Assembly (NCBI GenBank): GCA_964622625.1
Contig: CAZUUQ010000036.1
Span: 1-25,869, forward strand
Direction: 5' to 3'
DNA: 25,869 bases
DNA from: CAZCWM01 sp964622625
Lineage (GTDB): Bacteria; Planctomycetota; Phycisphaerae; Phycisphaerales; Phycisphaeraceae
Each line of letters begins with the position of its first letter. The first letter of the stretch is position 1. The notes beneath the pieces were generated by a model. The model was not told the origin of the DNA. It was given only the letters and a program-made list of their open reading frames with translations, and ran no database searches. Position numbers and translations under genes: made by a program. Shown in pieces: positions 1 to 7,625 of this stretch.

Positions 1-36
1 GGGAGCAGTCCAGCCGCACCGCTTGGCAGGGCGGGT

Positions 37-53
37 GTCCGCAACGTGCGGAC
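37..53 (-). other. Short perfect hairpin downstream of the tRNA
   Basis: A perfect 7-bp inverted repeat (GTCCGCA / TGCGGAC) with a 3-nt loop starts about 20 nt past the tRNA 3' end. There is no T-run after it on either strand, so a terminator role is only a guess. It could instead help 3' processing of the tRNA transcript. Nothing else is recognised in positions 1-73. Confidence 0.3.
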
Positions 54-73
54 TCGGCGGGACTTGTCGAAAG

Positions 74-147
74 TGGGCGATACAGGACTTGAACCTGTGA
101 CCTCACGGGTGTGATCCGTGCGCTCTAGCCAACTGAGCTAATCGCCC
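74..147 (-). tRNA. tRNA-Val (anticodon CAC)
   Basis: Read on the minus strand this is a complete cloverleaf. The 7-bp acceptor stem is GGGCGAT/ATCGCCC, the D arm is GCTC/GAGC with a 9-nt loop, the anticodon stem is CACGG/CCGTG, and the T arm is ACAGG/CCTGT with loop TTCAAGT. The 7-nt anticodon loop is ATCACAC; its only T fixes position 33, so the anticodon is CAC, reading the valine codon GTG. The discriminator base is A. The CCA end is not encoded, so it must be added after transcription. The gene lies about 90 nt downstream of tatA on the same strand, so read-through from that operon is possible besides its own promoter. Confidence 0.93.
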
Positions 148-174
148 TGTACATGCTCACACTGGGGCCGCCAC

Positions 175-202
175 ACCATACCGCAAAAAACGAATGATAC
201 AA
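175..202 (-). promoter_or_regulatory. Possible promoter for the tRNA-Val gene
   Basis: On the minus strand, TTGTAT (202-197) and TATGGT (180-175) are separated by 16 nt and end 27 nt before the tRNA 5' end. The -35 match is weak. The spacer contains a T6 run (190-185), which could instead be a leftover of a tatA transcription end, although I see no convincing stem before it. Confidence 0.3.
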
Positions 203-238
203 GCTCACGCTGCTCAGTCCGGGGCGCCGCGTGGGATC

Positions 239-571
239 TCACTGCGTTGCATCGGTATCGCGATTCTGGGCGGCGCGGGTGCGGGCGTCGTCCGCATCGG
301 TTCGAATGGACGTACCCGCATCCCGGGGCGGAAGCTGACTGTGCGGCTGTTTCGCGTCCTTGTCCCCGCCCGGCGTCTTGCCGGCCTGATCTACCTCGTC
401 CTCGATGCCTTGAAGGCCCTTCTTGAACTCGACAATGCCCTTGCCCAGACTGCGCCCGACTTCGGGCAACCGCTTGCCGAACAGCAGGATGCCCAGAATC
501 GCCAGGATCAGCAGTTCCTGCCAGCCGAAGGTGCCGAACAGCGCCAAAGTTGTGGGAACGATGCCGGGCAT
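239..571 (-). CDS. tatA: TatA/E-family twin-arginine translocase subunit
   Basis: The 110-residue product has the TatA layout: a short N-terminus, one hydrophobic helix (about residues 18-31, LLILAILGILL), the FG hinge (31-32), then an amphipathic helix containing KRLPEVGRSLGKG and a charged, disordered tail rich in D, R and Q. TatA proteins oligomerise in the inner membrane to let folded proteins with twin-arginine signals pass. ATG at 571 is chosen because AAGGA sits 9 nt upstream. A TTG three codons earlier (580) overlaps that spacing and is less likely. It is the last gene after fabF (125-nt gap) in the minus-strand cluster. No tatC or tatB is in the window. The short conserved core cannot separate TatA from TatE. 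Confidence 0.9.
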   Translation of the reverse strand: MPGIVPTTLALFGTFGWQELLILAILGILLFGKRLPEVGRSLGKGIVEFKKGLQGIEDEVDQAGKTPGGDKDAKQPHSQLPPRDAGTSIRTDADDARTRAAQNRDTDATQ

Positions 572-696
572 CGCGGTCAATCCTTATTCGAGTATGTCAC
601 GCCATGGCGATGGCGCGGGTCGTTGCATCGCATGTGGGGCGGCAGGTCAAACCGCCGGCTGCCCACGCCATTCGGTCACCAGCATCATACGACGAC

Positions 697-1947
697 TCAG
701 CGCGGCTTGCCCACGCAGAGGCAGACGTTGTGCCCCCCGAAGCCGAACGAATTGCTCAAGACCACCTCAACTCTGGCCTGACGGGCGGTGTTGGGCACGC
801 AATCGAGGTCGCAGGTCGGATCGGGCGTATGGTAGTTGATGGTGGGCGGTATCTGGCCGGTCTGGATGGTTTTGACGGCAATGATGGCCTCGACGCCGCC
901 GGAGGCTCCCAGGAGGTGCCCGGTCATGCTCTTGGTTGAGCTTACGGGAATCTTGCGAGCCCGAGCGTCGCCGAAGAGGCGTTTTATGGCGGTCGTCTCC
1001 GAGGCGTCGCCCAAGGGGGTGCTGGTGCCGTGGGCGTTGATGTAGTCGACGCCGTCGAGCCCGACGCCTGCGTCTTCGAGAGCCAGGCGCATGGCCTCCG
1101 CGGCGCCGCGGCCCTCTTCGTCGGGCGCGGTGATGTGCGAGCCGTCGGCCGACTGGCCCCAGCCCAGTAATTCCGCATGAATGGTGGCGCCACGGCGGCG
1201 GGCATGCTCGTAGTCTTCAAGGACGAGAATGCCGCTGCCTTCGGCGAGCACGAAGCCGTCGCGGTCGGCGTCGAACGGCCGCGAGGCGGTCGTCGGATCG
1301 TCGTTGCGGCGGCTGAGGGCCTTGAGCGCCTCGAAACAGGCCATGCCCAGGGGCGTGAGGGCAGCTTCGGAACCGCCGGTGATCATGACATCCGCCACGT
1401 TGTGGCGGATGCACTCGGCAGCCTCGCCAATGGCGTGGGCAGCGCTGGCGCAAGCGGTGGCGACCGAGGAGTTGGGCCCTTTGATGCCCCAGAGGATCGA
1501 GACATTGCCGCTGGCGGCGTTGCACATCAGCCTCGGCACCATGAATGGGCTGACCCGGTCAGGGCCCTTCTCGATCATCTTGGCGTAGCCGGTCTCGAAG
1601 GTCTCCATGCCTCCGATCCCTGTGCCGATGATCGAGCCGCAGCGCCAGGGGTTTTCCTTTGGAAATTCGATGCCTGAATGCCCGACGGCACCGATGGCGG
1701 CATTCATCGCGAACTGGGCGAAGCGGTCGAGCCGCTTGGCCTCGCGTGGTTCAAGATGCGGGCCGCCGGTCCAGTCCACCACCTCTCCGCCGAACTTTAC
1801 GCCGTGCTTGGACGTGTCCCAGCGGGTAATGGTGCGGATACCGCTCTTGCCGGCCACGAGGTCGGCAAAGACCTGATCGACGTCCATGCCCAGACTGGTG
1901 ACCCAACCCAGGCCGGTGATGACCACACGACGCTTGCTCATGCCCAT
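697..1947 (-). CDS. fabF: 3-oxoacyl-ACP synthase II (KAS II)
   Basis: The 416-residue product is full length for FabF, the condensing enzyme that elongates acyl-ACP with malonyl-ACP in the cytosol. The thiolase-fold catalytic triad is visible: Cys166 in TACASAAHAIGEA, His306 in NAHGTSTPLGD and His344 in TKSMTGHLLGASGG, with Lys339 in place. The N-terminus SKRRVVITGLG is typical. Two in-frame ATGs compete, 1947 and 1941. An AAAGAG box lies 4 nt from the first and 10 nt from the second, and the usual family N-terminus (MSKRR) favours 1941, so the exact start is uncertain by two codons. It follows acpP (124-nt gap) in the fab cluster, the common arrangement. Paralogous KAS I (FabB) is less likely given the acpP-fabF order. 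Confidence 0.96.
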   Translation of the reverse strand: MGMSKRRVVITGLGWVTSLGMDVDQVFADLVAGKSGIRTITRWDTSKHGVKFGGEVVDWTGGPHLEPREAKRLDRFAQFAMNAAIGAVGHSGIEFPKENPWRCGSIIGTGIGGMETFETGYAKMIEKGPDRVSPFMVPRLMCNAASGNVSILWGIKGPNSSVATACASAAHAIGEAAECIRHNVADVMITGGSEAALTPLGMACFEALKALSRRNDDPTTASRPFDADRDGFVLAEGSGILVLEDYEHARRRGATIHAELLGWGQSADGSHITAPDEEGRGAAEAMRLALEDAGVGLDGVDYINAHGTSTPLGDASETTAIKRLFGDARARKIPVSSTKSMTGHLLGASGGVEAIIAVKTIQTGQIPPTINYHTPDPTCDLDCVPNTARQARVEVVLSNSFGFGGHNVCLCVGKPR

Positions 1948-2071
1948 GAAACTCTTTGGAGGATGCGAGGCTCGCGGGGTTAGGGCGGCGGCCCTGGCTG
2001 GAGCCGAGGGACCGAGCGATCAGATATTCCAGGACCGAGGCGCCAAGTCCGGCCGCCCGCGCACACGGCGG

Positions 2072-2329
2072 TTACTCCTGTGCGGCCTTGGCGACGTGGT
2101 CCTTGATGAAGTCGATCGCCTGACCGACGGTTTGGATCTTCTCGGCATCCTCGTCGGGAATGGACGTCTCAAATTCGTCTTCGAACTCCATGACCAGTTC
2201 GACGGTGTCGAGACTGTCGGCATTGAGGTCGTTGACGAAGTTGGTGTCGCGATTGATCTCGCTCTTGTCGACGCCCATCTGCTCAGCGACGATCGAGATC
2301 ACCTTCTCTTCAATCGCCTTTTCATCCAT
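2072..2329 (-). CDS. acpP: Acyl carrier protein
   Basis: The 85-residue acidic protein carries the growing acyl chain on a phosphopantetheine arm. The attachment site is Ser39 in LNADSLDTVELVMEFE, the signature of type II ACPs. The rest shows helix I (residues 4-17) and the acidic recognition helix following DSL, and ends in a basic/alanine tail slightly longer than in E. coli (77 residues). ATG at 2329 is chosen because AAGGAG lies 10 nt upstream. A longer in-frame reading exists upstream but runs antisense-like through fabG's frame and is not ACP sequence. It lies between fabG (125-nt gap) and fabF (124-nt gap), as in many bacteria. Confidence 0.97.
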   Translation of the reverse strand: MDEKAIEEKVISIVAEQMGVDKSEINRDTNFVNDLNADSLDTVELVMEFEDEFETSIPDEDAEKIQTVGQAIDFIKDHVAKAAQE

Positions 2330-2454
2330 GGCGAGTCTTCTCCTTGGCCCCGATCGTGAGGCCGAACATGGCGGTTCTGTGGATGTGCGTTTCAACGGCG
2401 CATATCGCGCAGCACTATAACTTTCGCCCGCGCGGGTCACAAGCCGCGCCGGCG

Positions 2455-3204
2455 TCAACTCATGGTCATCCCGCCGTCCACTGCCAGCACCTGCCCGGTG
2501 ATGTAGGAGGCGGTCTCGCCGGCCAGGAAGGCGGCCGCGGCGGCGACTTCCTCGCCGCGTCCGAACCGCCCCATCGGCGTGGCGGCGCGGGCCAGGTCCT
2601 TGATGCGGTCGGGCAGACCCTCGGTCATGTCTGTGTCGATGAAGCCGGGGGCGATCACATTGGCGGTGATGTTCTTGCCGGCCATCTCCTTGGCGATCGA
2701 ACGCGTCAGACCGATCAACCCTGACTTCGCGGCCGCGTAGTTCGCCTGGCCGGCGTTGCCCACCAGGCCGGCCACCGACGAGATGTTCACGATCCGCCCC
2801 CATTTGCCGCGCATCATGGTGCGGATCGCGGCCCGGCAGGCGACAAAGGCGCTGCGCAGGTTCGTCGCGATCACCTCGTCGAACTGTTCGTTGGTCATTC
2901 GCAGCACCAGCGTGTCGCGGGTGATGCCGGCGTTGTTCACCAGGATGTCCAGCCGCTTGTGCGTTTCGGCGACGGCTTCCACGGCATCGTTGAGCGCGGC
3001 CGCGTCGGCGATGTCGCAGGTAACCACCGAGGCCTGTCCGCCGGCAGCTTCGATCTGTCCGCGGACGGCTTCGAGCTTGTCGGCGTTGCGGGCCAGCAGC
3101 ACCACGTGGCGCCCCTGGGCGGCGATGGCCTTGGCAATGGCGGCACCGATGCCCCGCGAGGCTCCGGTCACGAGCGCCACGCGCGTCTCAACCGAATCAG
3201 GCAT
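2455..3204 (-). CDS. fabG: 3-oxoacyl-ACP reductase
   Basis: The 249-residue classical short-chain dehydrogenase reduces 3-oxoacyl-ACP with NADPH. The cofactor motif TGASRGIG is at residues 13-20, the structural NNAG at 90-93, and the catalytic Ser143, Tyr156 and Lys160 are in SSVAG and QANYAAAKSGLIG. PGFIDTDMTEGLPD and the C-terminal GQVLAVDGGMTMS are typical of FabG rather than general SDRs. The location between fabD and acpP supports the assignment. The start region contains a tandem 10-bp duplication of a purine-rich segment (see that entry), so ATG 3204 is supported only by a modest GGAAG box 7 nt upstream. Confidence 0.96.
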   Translation of the reverse strand: MPDSVETRVALVTGASRGIGAAIAKAIAAQGRHVVLLARNADKLEAVRGQIEAAGGQASVVTCDIADAAALNDAVEAVAETHKRLDILVNNAGITRDTLVLRMTNEQFDEVIATNLRSAFVACRAAIRTMMRGKWGRIVNISSVAGLVGNAGQANYAAAKSGLIGLTRSIAKEMAGKNITANVIAPGFIDTDMTEGLPDRIKDLARAATPMGRFGRGEEVAAAAAFLAGETASYITGQVLAVDGGMTMS

Positions 3205-3210
3205 GAATCA

Positions 3211-3230
3211 CTTCCCGTCGCTTCCCGTCG
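3211..3230 (-). repeat. Tandem 10-bp duplication in the fabG ribosome-binding region
   Basis: CGACGGGAAG occurs twice head to tail, immediately upstream of the fabG start on the minus strand. The copy nearest the gene supplies the only Shine-Dalgarno-like GGGAAG. The second copy gives a duplicate site 10 nt further out. It could be a replication-slippage duplication with an effect on translation, or chance. Confidence 0.6.
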
Positions 3231-3320
3231 ACCCAGAGAACTCTTCGGCAACGAACCGCGTGCATGGGCCAGCGGCTTTCTCTGCCCCTTCGTTTTAACG
3301 TGGTAGCTCGTCCCCGACAT

Positions 3321-4307
3321 TCACGCATTGGTCGGCGCTTCGCCAAAACTCAGTACCTCGCGGCGGCGGTCGATCCGCCGCATCAGGCCGCTGAGCACCT
3401 TGCCCGGCGCCAGCTCGACGTAGCGCCCCGTCAGGTGAACGTTCGACCAAACCATCGACTTAGCCCACTGCACCGGGCGGGTGAGTTGCTCGACCAGCAG
3501 CCCCTTGATCGACTCGACGTTGGCCGAGTCGTGCGGCTGACCGGTGACGTTCGAAAGCACAGGGACGCTCGGCTCGCGCCAAGCGGTGCTTTCGAGCGCC
3601 TTGGCCAGGCGTTGGGCGGCCGGCTGCATGATCGGCGAATGGAATGCCCCGGCAACGGCCAGGGGCTTGGCGGCCAGACCCATCTCCCCCGCCACCTGCA
3701 CGGCGCACTCACAGGCGGCCTTGCTGCCGCTGATGACCACCTGCTGGGGACAGTTGAAGTTGGCCGGCACGAGCACCTGGTCGTCGCCGCGCACCCGGCC
3801 GATGACCTCGAGGCACAGGGTCTCGGCCTGTTCCTGTTCGGCACCGATGAGGGCGACCATCCCGCTGGGCTTGGCCTCGGCGGCGGCCTGCATGGCCTGG
3901 CCGCGAAGACGCACGAGCTTCAGACCTTCTTCAAAGCTGAACGCTCCCGCCAGGTGCAGGGCTGTGAACTCGCCCAAACTCAGGCCGGCCGCGGCGACAA
4001 CGTGGCTCAGCAGGCCCCGCCGCTTCAGGGACCGGTAGGCCGCCACGGAGCACACATAGATGGCCGCCTGGGCGATGTCGGTGCGGTTGAGCTGCTCGGC
4101 CGGTCCGTCGAAGCAGAGGCTGCTGAGGCTCATGCCCAGCAGGTCGTCGGCCGCCTGGAACGTGGCCTTGGCCTCCGGATCGGTATCGAACCAGGACTTG
4201 CCCATGCCCACATGCTGAGCGCCTTGGCCGGGGCAGAGCAGGATGTCTCCCACGGCCGTACGGATATGGGGACGGACGGCTGTATCGGTCTGATGGAATG
4301 TAGTCAT
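3321..4307 (-). CDS. fabD: Malonyl-CoA:ACP transacylase
   Basis: The 328-residue protein transfers malonyl from CoA to ACP. The oxyanion-hole motif PGQGAQHVGMG is at residues 26-36, the nucleophile Ser110 sits in AAGLSLGEFTALHLAGAF, and the catalytic His223 in AGAFHSPIMQPA. Bacterial FabD usually reads GHSLGE; here the residue before Ser is Leu, which I recall as common in plant plastid and some PVC enzymes. A 20-residue N-terminal stretch (MTTFHQTDTAVRPH...) precedes the usual start of the fold; no clear ribosome-binding site decides the start. It sits between fabH (127-nt gap) and fabG (116-nt gap) in the fab cluster. Confidence 0.95.
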   Translation of the reverse strand: MTTFHQTDTAVRPHIRTAVGDILLCPGQGAQHVGMGKSWFDTDPEAKATFQAADDLLGMSLSSLCFDGPAEQLNRTDIAQAAIYVCSVAAYRSLKRRGLLSHVVAAAGLSLGEFTALHLAGAFSFEEGLKLVRLRGQAMQAAAEAKPSGMVALIGAEQEQAETLCLEVIGRVRGDDQVLVPANFNCPQQVVISGSKAACECAVQVAGEMGLAAKPLAVAGAFHSPIMQPAAQRLAKALESTAWREPSVPVLSNVTGQPHDSANVESIKGLLVEQLTRPVQWAKSMVWSNVHLTGRYVELAPGKVLSGLMRRIDRRREVLSFGEAPTNA

Positions 4308-4382
4308 GGTGTCCAGGCCCGCTGGGGTGTGGCGTCCCGCCTCACGGCAAGGCGGTGCTCATCAGGCGCTAACACGGTTGAC

Positions 4383-4410
4383 ATGATGCATTTATCGGCC
4401 AAGGCGTCAA
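4383..4410 (-). promoter_or_regulatory. Possible internal promoter upstream of fabD
   Basis: In the 127-nt gap between fabH and fabD, minus-strand TTGACG (4410-4405) and CATCAT (4388-4383) are 16 nt apart, about 75 nt before the fabD start. The -35 matches 5/6 and the -10 4/6 of the sigma-70 consensus. It would let fabD-fabG-acpP-fabF be transcribed apart from plsX-fabH. Confidence 0.28.
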
Positions 4411-4434
4411 GGAAGCTGCTGCCGCGGGTGGATT

Positions 4435-5430
4435 CTATACCCGCCACAAGGCCGAGGCCCACGTCAGGCCCCCACCCAGGCCGACAAACAACACCAGGTC
4501 ACCAGGTCTGATCCGCCCGGCCGCGTTCAGTTCGTGCAGACAGATCGGGATACTCGCTGCCGACGTATTGCCGTAGCGGTCGATGTTGATGTACAGCTTG
4601 TCCTCGGGCAGCCCCAGTCGCTCGCGGGCCGACTCAAGGATGCGGGCGTTGGACTGGTGGGCGATGACCATGGACAAATCATCCGCCCGTAAGTCATTGT
4701 CAATCAGCACTTTTTCAATTGTTTTCTGGAGTGTGGAGACCGCGAACTTGTATATCTCCCGGCCGTTCATCTGCAGCGTATCGAACGTGCCGGAGAAGAC
4801 CTTGTCGTCGGCCGGCACCTGTGCGGCGTCGCGCGGGCAGTACAGTTCCTTCCACATGCTGCCATCGCTGGCCATCGTCTGGTGCAGCAGCCCCTGACGC
4901 GGATCGTCGCTGGCCGTGAGGATCGCGGCACCAGCCCCGTCGCCGAAGAGCACACAGGTTCGCCGATCGGACCAGTCGGTGATTTTGGTCAGGGCCTCTG
5001 CCCCGACGACGGCTACCGTTCCGGCCGCCCCCGTGCGGATCAGGCTCGACGCGAAGTTCAAGGCATAGACGAAACCGCTGCACGCGGCATTGAGGTCCAC
5101 GGCCGCGGCGGGCACCGCTCCGATCTCTGCTACCACCCGTGCGGCTGTCGAAGGACAGACCATTTCCGGACGCAGAGTGGCGCAGATAAGCATGTCCAGT
5201 TGCGGCCCGGTGACGTCGGCGCTGGCCATCGCCTGCTGCACCGCCTGGCGCGCCAGATCGCGGACACTGGCGCCGTCGTTCAGAACCCGTCGCTCGCGGA
5301 TGCCGGTGCGCTGGGTGATCCATTCGTCGTTGGTGTCGACGCGAGCGGCCAGGTCGGCGTTGGTCAGGACCGTGTCCGGGACGGCCATGCCGGTTCCGGC
5401 GAGTCGGATTCCGATGCGCGGTTGAGCCAT
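4435..5430 (-). CDS. fabH: 3-oxoacyl-ACP synthase III (KAS III)
   Basis: The 331-residue thiolase-fold enzyme starts fatty-acid synthesis by condensing acetyl- (or branched acyl-) CoA with malonyl-ACP. The Cys-His-Asn triad is complete: Cys117 in LNAACSGFVYAL, His258 in VIAHQSNARI and Asn288 in DRYGNTSAASIP. NDEWITQRTGIRERR and the C-terminal GDLVLFVGLGGGLTWASALWR are family hallmarks, and the length is normal. It lies downstream of plsX (70-nt gap), the usual order. Substrate preference cannot be read from the sequence. No strong Shine-Dalgarno precedes ATG 5430, but the N-terminus aligns well with the family start. Confidence 0.96.
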   Translation of the reverse strand: MAQPRIGIRLAGTGMAVPDTVLTNADLAARVDTNDEWITQRTGIRERRVLNDGASVRDLARQAVQQAMASADVTGPQLDMLICATLRPEMVCPSTAARVVAEIGAVPAAAVDLNAACSGFVYALNFASSLIRTGAAGTVAVVGAEALTKITDWSDRRTCVLFGDGAGAAILTASDDPRQGLLHQTMASDGSMWKELYCPRDAAQVPADDKVFSGTFDTLQMNGREIYKFAVSTLQKTIEKVLIDNDLRADDLSMVIAHQSNARILESARERLGLPEDKLYINIDRYGNTSAASIPICLHELNAAGRIRPGDLVLFVGLGGGLTWASALWRV

Positions 5431-5500
5431 GGGGTATTGAGCGTGTGCAGGGGTATGGGGCGGCGCCGGGGCGCCGGCCGGGGGCGGGGTGGGAGCGGCG

Positions 5501-6532
5501 TCAGACGGCAGCCTCCTCGACGCCCTCCAAGAGGCTCATGGCCTCAATGATGGCGTTATTGACATCGTGCTGGGCCAGGCTGACGGCATTGCGAATGGCG
5601 GCGGTGATGGTGCGGGCCTCGCTCGAGCCGTGGCAGATGATGCACACGCCGTTGGCCCCCAGCAGCGGCGCCCCGCCATACTCGTGGTAGTCATGCTTCT
5701 GGTAGATGCGCTTGACTACCGGCTCAAAGCGCATCGCGAGTTCCGGGTCGATCTCGAATATCTCGTGGGCAATCGTCTTGAACAGGCCGCTGGACAGCCC
5801 CTCGGCCAGCTTGAGCACCACGTTGCCGGTGAAGCCCTCGGTCACGATCACGTCGGTTCTACCCGCAAACAGGTCGCGGCCCTCGATGTAGCCGACGTAG
5901 TTGAGCCGGTTGTCCTTCTTGACCAGGGCATGGGTTTCCTTGACCAGGGCGCTGCCCTTGGCCTCCTCGCCGCCGATATTCAGGATGGACACCCGCGGGT
6001 TCTTTACGCCGTTGACGCGCTCGGTGAAGATGCCGGCCATGTGGGCGTACTGATGCAGGTGGCTGGGGCGCGGCTCGGGGTTGGCGCCCACATCGCAGAT
6101 GCAGATCGGGCCGAAGAAGGTCGGCATCGTCACCGCGATCCCCGGTCGATGCACGCCCGGCAGGCGGCGCATTGACATCTGGGCCGCAGCCACGCACGCG
6201 CCGGTGTTGCCCGCACTGATGATCATGTCGCAGCGCTTGTCGCCCGCTTTGCGCCCCGCCAGCCAGCCCATCTTCACGATCGAGCTGTCGGGCTTGGAGC
6301 GGATGGCGCTGACCGGCGGCTCATCCATGGTGATGACCTGCGTCGTCGGACAGATCTCGACGCGCGGATCGTCGGTGAGCTTGCGCTCGGCCAGTTCGTC
6401 GCGGATGATGGCCTCGTCGCCGATGAGCACCAGGCAGTCGTCGCGGCTCAGCAGAGGCACAGCATCCAGACTGCCGGCGAGAATGGCGTCCGGGGCGTGG
6501 TCTCCACCCATCACGTCAATACCGATGCGCAA
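5501..6532 (-). CDS. plsX: Phosphate acyltransferase PlsX
   Basis: The 343-residue protein makes acyl-phosphate from acyl-ACP, the donor used by PlsY in the first step of phospholipid synthesis. It has the N-terminal IDVMGGDHAP, then SAGNTGACVAAA, ILNIGGEEAKGS, VTEGFTGNVVLK and EYGGAPLLGANGVCIICHG, all family landmarks. Length is near that of E. coli PlsX. The start codon is TTG (6532), supported by GAGGAG 6 nt upstream; no in-frame ATG lies nearby at the family N-terminus. It follows rpmF (96-nt gap) and precedes fabH, the classic rpmF-plsX-fabH order. Confidence 0.96.
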   Translation of the reverse strand: MRIGIDVMGGDHAPDAILAGSLDAVPLLSRDDCLVLIGDEAIIRDELAERKLTDDPRVEICPTTQVITMDEPPVSAIRSKPDSSIVKMGWLAGRKAGDKRCDMIISAGNTGACVAAAQMSMRRLPGVHRPGIAVTMPTFFGPICICDVGANPEPRPSHLHQYAHMAGIFTERVNGVKNPRVSILNIGGEEAKGSALVKETHALVKKDNRLNYVGYIEGRDLFAGRTDVIVTEGFTGNVVLKLAEGLSSGLFKTIAHEIFEIDPELAMRFEPVVKRIYQKHDYHEYGGAPLLGANGVCIICHGSSEARTITAAIRNAVSLAQHDVNNAIIEAMSLLEGVEEAAV

Positions 6533-6628
6533 GTCAGGCTCCTCGTCGAGCGAGGCTTCTGCTCATCCCCAGGACCGACAGGAACTGCACGACACCCCAG
6601 CCGCAGGCGGGCGACGCAGTCCGACTGC

Positions 6629-6817
6629 TCAGGCCTCGACTTCTTTGCCCAGACGCAGTTTCAGGCCGGGACGCACATAACCGCACTCGCCGCAGGCCGC
6701 GTGAGCCTTCTTGGCCGACCCGCAGTTGGGACAGCGCACCACCTGAACCGCCGTCAGACCATCGTGCGAGCGGCGTTTTTTGCCCTGGGTACGCGTCTGT
6801 CGTTGCACAGGAAGCAT
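6629..6817 (-). CDS. rpmF: 50S ribosomal protein L32
   Basis: The 62-residue basic protein matches L32: an N-terminal QRQTRTQGKKRRSHDGL segment, then a zinc ribbon with Cys29, Cys32, Cys42 and Cys45 (CPNC...CGEC). ATG 6817 is chosen because AAGGTG lies 8 nt upstream and because family similarity begins there. The reading frame stays open upstream to a GTG at 6931 with its own AGGAGG, which would add 38 residues (see findings). It is the first gene of the plsX-fab cluster, as in many bacteria. The usual upstream yceD (DUF177) gene is absent. Confidence 0.93.
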   Translation of the reverse strand: MLPVQRQTRTQGKKRRSHDGLTAVQVVRCPNCGSAKKAHAACGECGYVRPGLKLRLGKEVEA

Positions 6818-6920
6818 GATCGGCTCACCTTCATCAAGTTCGCGGGCCACAGCGCTGGTCACCGATGCCTCAAGCGGGGCACTGCCGCAGCATGCCATGG
6901 CGACTTGAAGCGAACGGATA

Positions 6921-6949
6921 AGACTAATCACCGCGCCTCCTGTCGTCAA
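6921..6949 (-). promoter_or_regulatory. Candidate promoter of the rpmF-plsX-fab operon
   Basis: Minus-strand TTGACG (6949-6944) and TAGTCT (6926-6921) are 17 nt apart and would give a leader of about 95 nt before rpmF. The -35 matches 5/6, the -10 only 3/6. The spacer contains AGGAGG (6941-6936), which would not be transcribed if this promoter is used. The 310-nt gap 6818-7127 otherwise holds only the divergent rplM promoter and leaders. Confidence 0.35.
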
Positions 6950-7017
6950 GGCACGCGTCAGTCCGTGCGGAGGGACTGGCGCGGGGGGGCAGGGGTGCAT
7001 GGGGGCGCGATCGGCGT

Positions 7018-7045
7018 TTGACAGTCGCAGGAGGTGGGTTAAAGT
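7018..7045 (+). promoter_or_regulatory. Promoter of rplM-rpsI
   Basis: A perfect -35 TTGACA (7018-7023) is followed after 16 nt by TAAAGT (7040-7045), which matches 4/6 of the -10 consensus. The start of transcription would fall near 7052, giving a leader of about 75 nt to the rplM ATG. It is oriented away from the fab cluster promoter. Confidence 0.55.
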
Positions 7046-7127
7046 ATGGGGCTGCGAATTTTCTGCTCGATGCGGCCGGGCCCTTGCAGTCGCGAGGAAT
7101 CGGGCGGATCCAGGATCGGGTGCTGCC

Positions 7128-7568
7128 ATGAATCGACAGACGTATCACGCGAAGAACAACGAGGTGGCCCAGGGGTGGTGGATCGTGGACGCCAGCGACC
7201 AGGTCCTGGGCCGTCTGGCGGTGCGCTTGGCCACGATCCTGATGGGCAAGCACAAGCCGCAGTACACGCCGCACCATGACGTGGGTGATTTCGTGGTGGT
7301 GATCAATGCCGGGCGCCTACGCCTGACGGGTCAGAAGGCCGATCAGAAACTGCATAAGGCCTACAGCGGCTATCCCAGCGGGCAGAAAGTACACAGTTAC
7401 CGCTGGATGCTGGAGCATCGCCCGGAGAAACTGCTGGAGACGGCGGTGCGGCGGATGATGCCCAAGAACAAGCTGGGGCCTCAGATGCTCAAGAAGCTGA
7501 AGGTGTATGGCGGCGCGGAGCATCCGCACCAGGCTCAGCAGCCGCGGCCGCTGGAGAACGTGGCATAA
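7128..7568 (+). CDS. rplM: 50S ribosomal protein L13
   Basis: The 146-residue protein has the L13 landmarks: WWIVDASDQVLGRLA near the N-terminus, KPQYTPHHDVGDFVVVINA, the Y..YPSGQK segment, ETAVRRMMPKN and the C-terminal LKVYGGAEHPHQAQQP. It binds 23S rRNA early in large-subunit assembly. ATG 7128 starts at the expected point of the family; the ribosome-binding site (AGGAT) is weak and more than 10 nt away. The reading frame stays open upstream but that stretch has no L13 similarity. rpsI follows after 57 nt, the conserved rplM-rpsI pair. Confidence 0.97.
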   Translation: MNRQTYHAKNNEVAQGWWIVDASDQVLGRLAVRLATILMGKHKPQYTPHHDVGDFVVVINAGRLRLTGQKADQKLHKAYSGYPSGQKVHSYRWMLEHRPEKLLETAVRRMMPKNKLGPQMLKKLKVYGGAEHPHQAQQPRPLENVA

Positions 7569-7625
7569 CCATTCCTCAGCATTCGGCCGCTTCAACGCCG
7601 TTGCTGCCAAGCAGGATACGCAAAC

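Noticed and set aside
185..190. T6 run on the minus strand after tatA as an intrinsic terminator
   Set aside because: No stable stem precedes it directly, so it was left as part of the spacer of the candidate tRNA promoter.
3264..4511. A long plus-strand open frame (415 codons) opposite fabD
   Set aside because: It mirrors fabD codon structure on the other strand, has low-complexity His/Gly/Arg-rich sequence and no recognisable domain. High-GC DNA often keeps antisense frames open.
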